Shown in pieces: positions 17,539 through 25,187 of a stretch of 64,000 nt of DNA (its first letter is position 1; every line of letters starts with the position of its first letter). The position numbers and the translations under genes are program-made. This DNA is from JALOOX01 sp964557955 (GTDB lineage: Bacteria; Desulfobacterota; Syntrophobacteria; Syntrophobacterales; Syntrophobacteraceae). The notes below the pieces were generated by a model, which was given only the letters and a program-made list of their open reading frames with translations, searched no databases and was not told the origin of the DNA. The stretch is from positions 1 through 64,000 of the forward strand of contig CAZLCS010000002.1 of the NCBI GenBank assembly GCA_964557955.1, read 5' to 3'.

Positions 17539-17576
17539 AAATGGGGAGCAGGGCTCTGGAGTCCTGCTCCCCATTT
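17539..17576 (+). terminator. Rho-independent terminator after the mtrAB-like operon
   Basis: Perfect 14-base stem (AAATGGGGAGCAGG paired with CCTGCTCCCCATTT) with a ten-base loop, 40 bases after the barrel stop. The T run after the GC stem is only three bases, but the stem also carries an A run upstream, so it may act in both directions between the convergent genes. Confidence 0.7.
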
Positions 17577-17695
17577 GACGTTCAATCAATCACGGAGGAC
17601 ATCGAGGAGTCGATATGAGATTTCCCCTCCCCAGGTCTGTTCATCCGTGACGCTTGCAAGGCGCCTCCGCCTGTTACTTCGGGAGACTGCCGTCA

Positions 17696-19312
17696 TCAGA
17701 AACTCATTCCCCCAATCTGCACGGTGCATGTATCCGTGGCGCGGTGCCTGCCGTTTCTGACCGTCAGCATGAAAGTGACCTTCCCTCCGTCCCGTCCCAT
17801 GAGAGGCGCCACGAATGTAGTCTCCATGCCCTTCCTGTTGGAAAGCTTCAACCTGGGACCTGCAACCTTTCTCCAGGAATAGGTCATGGAGCCGTCTGCG
17901 GGCGTAGATGCCGCCGCCGTCAGGGTGACGACATCGCCGGGATTCACGATCAGGTCCGGACCGGCGTCTGCAACGGGCTGTTCGGCCGACTGGCTCGATG
18001 CGGCGTTGACCGCCACCACCACGTCGTCTCGAGATTTCAAGCCGCCGTCATCCATGACCTTCAGTCTGAACGCAAGCCTGGCTCCTCTTCTTTTGACAGG
18101 AGCGGTGAAAGTGGGGCTGGCCGCCGTGGGATCGGAGAGAGTGACAGCAGGTCCACGAGTCTGTTTCCATTGATAGGACACGATCACGCCATCCACATCG
18201 GCAGAGCCGCTGCCATCCAGGGTGACGGGCTCATTGGCATTCACAATCTGATCCAGACCGGCATCCGCGAACGGCGCCTCGTTCGCCATGGTTGAATCCG
18301 TTCCACTGACATTGACGATGCAGATGTCCGAAGCCTTCTGACCCGCGTCATCGGTCACGGTCAGCTGGAAGGTCAGGGCCACTGCAGTGTTTGCGATGGG
18401 CGCCGTGAAAAAGGGACTGGCTTCAGCCGGGTTCGAGAGTGTCACGGGAGTCCCATTGAGCTGGTTCCACGCGTACGTCAGAACGCCCCCGTCATCCGTG
18501 GATCCTGTCCCATCTAGAACGACCTGAGCTCCCGGTGCGACCTGCTGGTCCTGGCCGGCGTTGGCGATGGGGGTTGTGTTGCCTGTACCCGCCGGATTCA
18601 CGTTCACGATGCAGCTGTCGCTGGCACTGAGACCGCCATCGTCCGTCACCGTGAGCTGGAAGGTAAGCGCCACAGGAGCAGTCACATCGGGTGCCGTGAA
18701 CGTCGGCTGGGCGACGGCGGAACTGGAGAGAGTCACGGGAGTTCCACCGGTCTGTTGCCAGGAATAGGATACGATCGTGCCGCTCGTGGCCGTGCCGCTC
18801 CCGGTCAGCTGGACCGTGGTACTTGTCCCCACAGTCTGGTCCGGGCCGGCATTGGAGACGGGCGGCTGATTGGTGGGAGGAGACACAGAGGGCTGCACCG
18901 TGACGATGCAGGTATCTGTGGCGGTAGCGCCTGCGCTGTCGGTAACAGTGAGCTGAAAAGTGATGGCGGCTGGTGCGGTAACTACCGGTGCCGTAAAGCC
19001 GGCCTGGGCCTGGTTGGCGTTGGAGAGGGTGACGACTTGAGTTCCTGCAGACTTGACCCATGCATAGGAAGCGATCGCCCCATCGGGGTCGCTGGAATTG
19101 CTGCCGTTCAGAACGACCGTGCTGCCCGAGGTCACCGTCTGATCGGCCCCCGCGTTGGCCACGGGGGCTTGGTTGGTGGTCCCACCCCCTCCGCCATGAC
19201 ACGCGGCACAATTTGTTCCCATCGATCCATTTGCTTTTGCATAAACGCTAGGTGTCACCATTGCAAAGATAGCTACGGCCAAGGTCAGCATAACGGTCAC
19301 TTTTCGTATCAT
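17696..19312 (-). CDS. Exported monoheme protein with five PKD-like repeats
   Basis: A 538-residue secreted protein. Signal peptide 1-25 (ends SVYA), one c-type heme motif C35-AA-C-H39 followed by a glycine run, then five immunoglobulin-like repeats of about 92 residues (approx. 48-140, 148-240, 247-338, 345-437, 444-536). Each begins like APVANAGADQTV and ends like FQLTVTDD, as in PKD/REJ-type domains. Repeats 1, 2, 3 and 5 have one Cys in the last strands (DTCIV, DSCIV, DICIV, DTCTV); repeat 4 has none. There is no visible membrane anchor or sorting signal. AAGGAG precedes the ATG. It is convergent with the decaheme cytochrome/barrel operon and divergent from a heme-sensor kinase, which suggests a cell-surface redox or adhesion partner (inference). 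Confidence 0.85.
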   Translation of the reverse strand: MIRKVTVMLTLAVAIFAMVTPSVYAKANGSMGTNCAACHGGGGGTTNQAPVANAGADQTVTSGSTVVLNGSNSSDPDGAIASYAWVKSAGTQVVTLSNANQAQAGFTAPVVTAPAAITFQLTVTDSAGATATDTCIVTVQPSVSPPTNQPPVSNAGPDQTVGTSTTVQLTGSGTATSGTIVSYSWQQTGGTPVTLSSSAVAQPTFTAPDVTAPVALTFQLTVTDDGGLSASDSCIVNVNPAGTGNTTPIANAGQDQQVAPGAQVVLDGTGSTDDGGVLTYAWNQLNGTPVTLSNPAEASPFFTAPIANTAVALTFQLTVTDDAGQKASDICIVNVSGTDSTMANEAPFADAGLDQIVNANEPVTLDGSGSADVDGVIVSYQWKQTRGPAVTLSDPTAASPTFTAPVKRRGARLAFRLKVMDDGGLKSRDDVVVAVNAASSQSAEQPVADAGPDLIVNPGDVVTLTAAASTPADGSMTYSWRKVAGPRLKLSNRKGMETTFVAPLMGRDGGKVTFMLTVRNGRHRATDTCTVQIGGMSF

Positions 19313-19929
19313 TCAAATCTCCTTGAAACGTGTTTACACAGCACCTTTCTAAGGTGCACGGCCCCTCATATCGGGGCCTCACTTCGACCTGTCAATGGAC
19401 TTCGTTCAGCTTCTCAAATCAGACGTACAACCGTCAGTTTCTGGAAATATGAGGAGCAGACTGATTGAAGGCTCAACAAAGTCTCACTTTTGGTATCTCT
19501 TTTTTTCCCTCCTTTCTCCATCCCCAGATCTTATGGGAATTATTAGTTGATACATTAATCATTCTAATAACCTATCTAATTCCATAGAATCTATTTGTTT
19601 TCATATAACCACACTGATATTATTAAGTCACAAGAAAAATTTACCTGGGTAGTAGAAGACCTAGGTGAGCTGAGATTAAGTATCTATTATTAGTAATTTT
19701 GGCCTAGTGCAGTGTTGGCTCTCCAGGCTGCTTCGCCGTGTCGGGTGTGCGACGCAGGGTCTCTCCCATGCAAAGCGGTATGCCCCCCTGAGTTCCCGGG
19801 ACCGGTAAGCCACCGGAGAGCTCGCTCATCCACAACAGGTGGCATGATGCTTGCCTCTTCGAATCTCTCTTGATCGCATCGATGAATGTCGGGGATTTCG
19901 TTGAAGACACACAACATGGGAGCTTCATC
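19313..19929. other. AT-rich divergent control region between the PKD protein and the heme-sensor kinase
   Basis: About 600 bp. The part from roughly 19490 to 19700 is strikingly AT-rich compared with the surroundings, with runs such as TATTATTAGTAATTTT and GATATTATTAAG. It should carry the promoters of both divergent genes and perhaps upstream activator or nucleoid-protein sites. No gene is supported here; a 177-residue reverse frame overlapping the kinase start is a shadow. Confidence 0.5.
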
Positions 19930-22515
19930 GTGAGAAGTGTAGGGACGCGGTTTCTCATCCCTTTTGGATTGCTTTGCATCGCCGTTTCGGCGTTCGTCTT
20001 TCACCAAGTTTACGAGTCCAGTCGCAGGCATGCCAATGAGCTCATCAGCCAGCAGGCCGCCGTCGCGCTGGAATTCAACCTGGCCATTCGAGACTATGCA
20101 GCACGCAGGATCCGGCCGGTCATGGAGAAGCTGGTCGACCACGACACATTCATTCCGGAAACCATGTCCACGTCTTTCATCTCCAGGGAGATATTCGAAG
20201 AAGTCCGAAAGAAGCTGCCACAATACGTCATCCGTTTTTCATCCGACAATCCGCGAAACCCCATCAATCTGGCCAATCCGGACGAGCGTCGAATGATCGA
20301 CTTCTTTCGTCAAAATCCGGGTCTTGAGTCCCGAACCGAGGAGATCCAGATCAACGGCAAGCGGTACCTGGCCCACTTCACGCCCAAATGGATGAAGACC
20401 GAGTGCATGCGCTGTCACGGCGATCCCCAGGACGCTCCCGCTGACCTCGTGGAGCGCTATGGGTCGGCTGCAAGCTTTAACAGGAAGGTGGGAGATGTCG
20501 CGGGACTCGACACGGTGGCCATCCCGGTGGAAGCGACGAACGGACCGTTTGTGTCCGAACTGCGCTCACAGTCCTGGATTCTGGGTACGGGGCTCATTCT
20601 CCTTTTTGGATCCATCTTCATTGTCTTCAAGTTTGTCGTTTCACGCCGTCTCGAGGAGATGGCCGCCCACTTCAACGAGATTGCCGCCCACAAAGAAAGT
20701 CCATGGATGACGCCGGTTGAGGTCAAGGGGAACGACGAAATCAGCGTGCTGGGCCGCGCCTTCAATAAACTCCTGGAACAACTTCGCACTACCCATGCCT
20801 CGCTGGAGCTCCGGGTCCGGGAACGTACGGACGAACTGAGGAGTGCCAATGAACGACTGCACGAAGAACTGGCTGAGCGTCAGCGTGCGGAGGAAGCTCT
20901 CCGTCTGACCCAGTTTTCCGTCGAGCACGCGGCTGAGCCCATTTACTGGATGGGACCCGACGCCGGGATCATCTACGCCAATGAGGCCGCCTGCCGCACC
21001 CTTGGCTATTCCAGGGAGGAGCTGCTCTCACTTTCGGTGCCGGATATCGATCCCCACTTCTCGGCAGACACATGGTCGGCCTCCTGGGAAGACCTCAAAC
21101 GAAAAGGATCCCTGGTTTTTGAGTCCGTGCATCGCCGCAGCGACGATACGACATTCCCCGCTGAGGTCCATGCGAACACCATGGTTTTTGGCGACAGGGA
21201 ATTCAGTCTCGTCTTCGTCAAGGATATCAGCGAACGAAAACAGGCAGAAAGTCAGCGGAGGGTTTTGGAGGCCCAGCTCAGGCAGGCACAGAAAATGGAA
21301 GCCATCGGGACTCTGGCCGGCGGCATTGCCCATGACTTCAACAATATCCTGTCTGCCATCATCGGTTATACGGAGATGGTCCTAGCGGAACTGCCCGAAC
21401 AGAATGGCGCACGTGGAGACCTTGAACAGGTCCTCAAGGCGGGCTACCGAGCGAGGGATCTGGTGAGGCAGATCCTCGTCTTCAGCCGCATGGAAACGAG
21501 AGAGACGTACCAGAGGGTGGATGTCGCCCGGGTTGTCGAGGAAGTTCAGAGATTTCTCCGAGCTTCGCTTCCAACCACCATCGAGATCAGAAACCACATC
21601 GGCAATCGGAAGGTCGCTACCATGGGCGACCCGACCCAGATTCACGAATTGCTCATGAACCTCTGCACCAATGCGGCCCATGCCATGGAAAAGGATGGCG
21701 GTCTGCTCGAAGTGATCCTCAACCATCGGAACTTCGAAGCCGACGAGGCCTCTCTCCCCCCTGGCATGGAACCAGGGCTGTATGTGGAGCTAAAAGTCAC
21801 GGATACCGGGAGCGGCATGGATGTATACACCATGGATCACATCTTCGAGCCTTATTTCACCACCAAGGAGGTGGGCAAAGGCACGGGGTTCGGCCTGGCG
21901 GTGGTTCACGGGATCGTGAAGCGGCACGGAGGGGCTATCACGGTCCAGAGCGAGGTGGGAAAGGGAACGACTTTTAGCGTCTTTCTACCTGCAGTGCCGG
22001 ATCGTGCTGCTGCGCAGGAAGAAACTTGCGACCCGCTCCGGAGGGGGACGGAGCGCATTCTCCATGTCGACGATGAGGAGATGCTGACTGTCGTCGTCCA
22101 GAGAATGCTGACACAGCTCGGCTACCACGTGACCAGCAGCACGAGCAGCCTGGAGGCCCTGGAGCTCTTCCGCCAAAACCCCGAGCAGTTCGACCTGGTG
22201 ATCACGGATTACACGATGCCTCACCTGACCGGGGCCGATCTCGCAGGCCAGCTGCTGACCATTCGATCAGATATCCCCATCATCCTGTGTACGGGATTCA
22301 GCGAAAGGATCACGGAGGAAGGCGCCCGTAGGGCAGGCATTCGAGAATTTGCCATGAAGCCCCTCAATATGCAGAGCGTGGCCACGATCATCCGCAGGGT
22401 CCTGGACAATAACGGCTCCAATCCTTCAGCAGACGTAGCTGCCGAGGGCAGTTCGGAGGCAATCGTCAGAATGACGAAAGAGGGCTGCAGCCTTCCCGGT
22501 CTGACTAGCGACTGA
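19930..22515 (+). CDS. Hybrid sensor histidine kinase with Tll0287-like (DUF3365) heme-binding sensor domain
   Basis: Membrane kinase of 861 residues from the GTG at 19930, which follows GGGAG by seven bases; an earlier TTG at 19870 and ATG at 19882 lack such a site. Order: membrane helix (FLIPFGLLCIAVSAFVF), periplasmic DUF3365/Tll0287-like domain with a c-heme motif C159-MR-C162-H163 followed by GDP, second membrane helix (GTGLILLFGSIFIVFKFVV), HAMP, coiled coil, PAS (HAAEPIYWMGPDAGIIYAN), phosphoacceptor box TLAGGIAHDFNNIL, ATPase domain (DTGSGMD, GTGFGLAVV), and a C-terminal receiver (ILHVDDEE, LVITDYTMP). A heme sensor suggests it detects redox state, oxygen or NO. Position next to the cytochrome locus makes regulation of that locus a reasonable inference. 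Confidence 0.88.
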   Translation: MRSVGTRFLIPFGLLCIAVSAFVFHQVYESSRRHANELISQQAAVALEFNLAIRDYAARRIRPVMEKLVDHDTFIPETMSTSFISREIFEEVRKKLPQYVIRFSSDNPRNPINLANPDERRMIDFFRQNPGLESRTEEIQINGKRYLAHFTPKWMKTECMRCHGDPQDAPADLVERYGSAASFNRKVGDVAGLDTVAIPVEATNGPFVSELRSQSWILGTGLILLFGSIFIVFKFVVSRRLEEMAAHFNEIAAHKESPWMTPVEVKGNDEISVLGRAFNKLLEQLRTTHASLELRVRERTDELRSANERLHEELAERQRAEEALRLTQFSVEHAAEPIYWMGPDAGIIYANEAACRTLGYSREELLSLSVPDIDPHFSADTWSASWEDLKRKGSLVFESVHRRSDDTTFPAEVHANTMVFGDREFSLVFVKDISERKQAESQRRVLEAQLRQAQKMEAIGTLAGGIAHDFNNILSAIIGYTEMVLAELPEQNGARGDLEQVLKAGYRARDLVRQILVFSRMETRETYQRVDVARVVEEVQRFLRASLPTTIEIRNHIGNRKVATMGDPTQIHELLMNLCTNAAHAMEKDGGLLEVILNHRNFEADEASLPPGMEPGLYVELKVTDTGSGMDVYTMDHIFEPYFTTKEVGKGTGFGLAVVHGIVKRHGGAITVQSEVGKGTTFSVFLPAVPDRAAAQEETCDPLRRGTERILHVDDEEMLTVVVQRMLTQLGYHVTSSTSSLEALELFRQNPEQFDLVITDYTMPHLTGADLAGQLLTIRSDIPIILCTGFSERITEEGARRAGIREFAMKPLNMQSVATIIRRVLDNNGSNPSADVAAEGSSEAIVRMTKEGCSLPGLTSD

Positions 22516-22522
22516 AAGCGGC

Positions 22523-22551
22523 TTGACACATGCCGGGAACGATGGTACATG
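22523..22551 (+). promoter_or_regulatory. Candidate sigma-70 promoter of tRNA-Pro
   Basis: Perfect -35 TTGACA at 22523-22528, 17-base spacer, weak -10 TACATG at 22546-22551, placed 13 bases before the tRNA 5' end and just after the kinase stop. Confidence 0.5.
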
Positions 22552-22564
22552 GGAAGACGCTCGT

Positions 22565-22642
22565 CGGGACGTGGCGCAGACTGGTTAGCGCGCTTGCTTG
22601 GGGTGCAAGAGGACGGAGGTTCAAATCCTCTCGTCCCGACCA
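22565..22642 (+). tRNA. tRNA-Pro (GGG)
   Basis: Complete cloverleaf. Acceptor arms CGGGACG (22565-22571) and CGTCCCG (22632-22638), discriminator A and an encoded CCA. The anticodon arm CTTGC-TTGGGGT-GCAAG places GGG at positions 34-36. The T arm reads GGAGGTTCAAATCCTC. Confidence 0.96.
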
Positions 22643-22690
22643 GTGAAACTGAAACTGAGAAGAAACGGATAGGGACGGGATGAGGAAAAA

Positions 22691-22720
22691 GGGCCGCATG
22701 CAGATGCGGCCCTTTTCTTT
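22691..22720. terminator. Bidirectional terminator between tRNA-Pro and fprA
   Basis: GGGCCGCAT and ATGCGGCCC form a nine-base stem around a short loop, with AAAAA before and TTTTCTTTT after. It serves the tRNA on the forward strand and the FprA gene, which ends at 22749, on the reverse strand. Confidence 0.85.
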
Positions 22721-22748
22721 TCGAGCCCAAGAATCCAGGCGTTCAGCC

Positions 22749-23945
22749 TCAGTAGACGATTTCCTTGGCGGCCACGCCCACCTTGCGTCCCAATTCGTAG
22801 CAGGCCTTGAGACTGTCAGTGTTGGGGGCGAATTGGATGCGTGCACCCGGCTCGATCACGTTGAACTTCATCTCGTGCAAGGCATCTGTCATGATCTTGA
22901 CCGCCTCGCCGCTCCAGCCGTACGAACCGAAGGCCGCGCCCACCTTGTTGGCGGGCTTGAGACCCTTCATGTAGCACATGATATCCGCCATGCTCGGGAG
23001 TATGCCGTTGTTGAGGGTGGGAGATCCCAGCACCACCGCTTTGGAATCCAATACTTCCGTCATGACGTCGCTACGGTGATTCACCTTCATATTGAAGAGC
23101 TTGACGCTGAGCCCCGCCTCGATCAGACCATCGGCCACCGATTGCGCCATGGTTTCCGTGCTGTGCCACATGGTATCGTAGACCACAACGGCCTTGTCCC
23201 TGGCGATTTGTCTGCTCCACTGGTCGTAGGCAGCAATGATCTTGTCCGGATGGCTGCGCCAGATGAGTCCATGATCCGGAGCGATCATGTCGATCTTGAG
23301 CCCCATCTTTTGCACATTGGCGAGAAGCTTCTGAACCAGCGGCGAGTAAAGCAGCAGGATGTTCGCATAATACTTGGCCGCATGCGGGAGCAGTTCGTTG
23401 ACGTCCACCTGGTCGTCAAAGCGCTCACAAGTGGCCCAGTGCTGCCCGAAACCATCGCTCGACATGAGCAGCTGATCCTCGGGCACATAGGATACCATGC
23501 TGTCCGGCCAGTGAAGCATTCGAACTTCAATGAACTGAACACTCTTCCTGCCCAGGCTGATGGTCTGGCCGTTGTCCACCACCTCGTAAGGCCAGTCGGG
23601 ACGATGATAATGTTCCAACAGCGCCTTCTTCCCCATCGACGAACAGATCACCTTCTCGGGCTGGATCATGTCGATCATGATCGGAAGCGCCCCGGAATGG
23701 TCCATTTCGACATGGTTGACAATGATATAGTCAATCTTTTTCAGGCTCGTGAGCTTCTGTATGTTCCGTATCAGATCATCCAGGAACGGCTTCTTCACCG
23801 TGTCCACCAGGGTGATCTTTTCGTCCATCATCAGGAAGGCATTGTATGTGGTTCCTTTGGGAGTCGAGTACCCATGAAAATCGCGAATGTCCCAATCAAC
23901 GGCGCCCACCCAGTGAATATCTTTCTTGACTTCAACAGGCTGCAT
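22749..23945 (-). CDS. FprA family A-type flavoprotein (rubredoxin:oxygen oxidoreductase-like)
   Basis: Flavodiiron protein that reduces oxygen to water or NO to N2O in the cytoplasm of anaerobes. The 398-residue protein has an N-terminal beta-lactamase-like diiron domain with HVEMDHSG (the H-x-E-x-D-H ligand set), LHWPDSMVSY and DHGLIWR, then a C-terminal flavodoxin domain (VVYDTMWHSTETMA, FGSYGWSGEAV). No rubredoxin is fused. The ATG follows GAGGGAGATCC. It is the third gene of the fur-rubrerythrin-fprA operon, 29 bp after rubrerythrin, which could supply electrons or share the same donor. Confidence 0.93.
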   Translation of the reverse strand: MQPVEVKKDIHWVGAVDWDIRDFHGYSTPKGTTYNAFLMMDEKITLVDTVKKPFLDDLIRNIQKLTSLKKIDYIIVNHVEMDHSGALPIMIDMIQPEKVICSSMGKKALLEHYHRPDWPYEVVDNGQTISLGRKSVQFIEVRMLHWPDSMVSYVPEDQLLMSSDGFGQHWATCERFDDQVDVNELLPHAAKYYANILLLYSPLVQKLLANVQKMGLKIDMIAPDHGLIWRSHPDKIIAAYDQWSRQIARDKAVVVYDTMWHSTETMAQSVADGLIEAGLSVKLFNMKVNHRSDVMTEVLDSKAVVLGSPTLNNGILPSMADIMCYMKGLKPANKVGAAFGSYGWSGEAVKIMTDALHEMKFNVIEPGARIQFAPNTDSLKACYELGRKVGVAAKEIVY

Positions 23946-23974
23946 GGATCTCCCTCGCTGTTCCGGTCGATTTC

Positions 23975-24550
23975 CTACCAGTTTTCTCCAAGCAATTCAT
24001 AGTATGCCCTGGGGTGAGCACAGGCGGGGCAGAGGTCGGGGATATCCTGCCCTTCATGAAGGTAGCCGCAGTTGATGCAGCGCCAGACCACGGGAACGGA
24101 CCGCTTGAACACCCGGTCGCCCTGGATGTTGGCCGCCAGATCCCTGTATCGCTTCTCGTGCTGCTTCTCAGCCACTGAAACGGCACGGAAGACGTCGGCT
24201 ATTTCCAAAAAGCCCTCATCTTGCGCCACCTGAGCAAATTCAGGGTACATTTGCGTATGCTCGTAGTTCTCACCCTCCGCGGCAGCCTGAAGATTTTCCA
24301 GGGTCGTTCCGATCACTCCCGCCGGAAAAGCCGCAGTCACCGTAATCTCACCGCCTTCGAGGAACTTGAAAAAGCGCTTGGCATGCTCTTTTTCCTGATT
24401 GGCGGTTTCTTCAAAGATGGCGGCGATTTGAACAAATCCGTCTTTTCTGGCCTGACCTGCAAAATAGGTGTACCGGTTTCGAGCTTGCGACTCGCCGGCA
24501 AAAGCCGCCAAAAGATTCCCTTCGGTCTTGCTTCCCCTCAAGCTTGGCAT
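23975..24550 (-). CDS. rbr: Rubrerythrin
   Basis: Peroxide reductase of anaerobes with a diiron four-helix domain and a C-terminal rubredoxin-like FeS4 domain. The 191-residue protein shows ligand motifs EGNLLAAFAGESQARN, EETANQEKEHAKRFF, EGENYEHTQMY and AEKQHEKRY, then the two knuckles CINCGYLHEG and CPACAHPR. AAGGAGG precedes the ATG at 24550; the open frame extends further up into the fur gene without sense. It lies ten bases after fur and 29 before fprA, forming an oxygen/peroxide defence operon. Confidence 0.96.
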   Translation of the reverse strand: MPSLRGSKTEGNLLAAFAGESQARNRYTYFAGQARKDGFVQIAAIFEETANQEKEHAKRFFKFLEGGEITVTAAFPAGVIGTTLENLQAAAEGENYEHTQMYPEFAQVAQDEGFLEIADVFRAVSVAEKQHEKRYRDLAANIQGDRVFKRSVPVVWRCINCGYLHEGQDIPDLCPACAHPRAYYELLGENW

Positions 24551-24560
24551 AAAACCTCCT

Positions 24561-25007
24561 TCAATGGCTGGAATTGCTGTCCTTAACAGTTGGATTGCCC
24601 CCAGAATCTTCAGTTGCTCCCTGACAGCCAGGGCATATCCCCAAAAATTCGAGTCTCGCATCGAGGATCTCGAAACCACCTGCATCGTCGACCAGCTCAT
24701 CCAAAATCGCAGACGACCTGAGCTCGACATCTTTCAGCACCCCACATCGCACACAACGAACATGGAAATGCGGCGAGGGTTTGTGGTCGAATCGCCGTTG
24801 AACACCGGAAAGATCCAGCCGCTGAATAGCTCCCTGCGATGCCAGAGCCTCCAGATTCCGATAAACGGTTCCCAGACTGATTCGGGGCAACCGCCGCCTC
24901 ACCCGTTCATAGATTTCATCCGCCGTTGGATGCGAGCGGGATGCGCGTACCTCTTCGAGAATCGTACGCCGTTGAACGGTCATGCGAGAAGTACGTTGTC
25001 GTGACAA
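24561..25007 (-). CDS. Fur family transcriptional regulator, PerR-like
   Basis: Metal-dependent repressor of 148 residues. It has the winged-helix region (HPTADEIYERVRR, ISLGTVYRNLEAL), the metal-site stretch HFHVRCVRCG and a second pair CPGCQ; the two CxxC motifs form the structural zinc site. I prefer the TTG at 25007 because GAAGGAGATC ends six bases before it; an ATG at 25037 would place the ribosome binding site inside the gene. As first gene of the operon with rubrerythrin and FprA it is probably an autoregulated peroxide sensor of the PerR kind (inference); ferric-uptake repression is the alternative. Confidence 0.9.
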   Translation of the reverse strand: MSRQRTSRMTVQRRTILEEVRASRSHPTADEIYERVRRRLPRISLGTVYRNLEALASQGAIQRLDLSGVQRRFDHKPSPHFHVRCVRCGVLKDVELRSSAILDELVDDAGGFEILDARLEFLGICPGCQGATEDSGGNPTVKDSNSSH

Positions 25008-25039
25008 AGCGATCTCCTTCGAGCAATTGAGACGCATTA

Positions 25040-25067
25040 CTAATAAAACAAATTATCCGGTTGTCAA
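25040..25067 (-). promoter_or_regulatory. Promoter of the fur-rbr-fprA operon with AT-rich operator candidate
   Basis: Reverse strand: perfect -35 TTGACA (complement of 25062-25067), 16-base spacer, -10 TATTAG (complement of 25040-25045), about 30 bases before the fur start. The spacer and -10 hold ATAAT/ATTA half-sites that resemble a Fur/PerR box without matching a consensus perfectly, so autorepression is plausible. Confidence 0.6.
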
Positions 25068-25187
25068 GGCTGCTCCGTTCCACTAATTGGAGTGTGCTGC
25101 TCTACCCGTTGATTTCCGCTGTCCCGAGGTTCAGTATGGATTTCTGGCTGGGAATGGCCGTTTCAATCAATGAAAGAGAGGGGTGGT

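Noticed and set aside
17615..17650. Eleven-codon frame after GGAGGACATCGAGGAG near the PKD gene end
   Set aside because: Too short and without context; may be chance.
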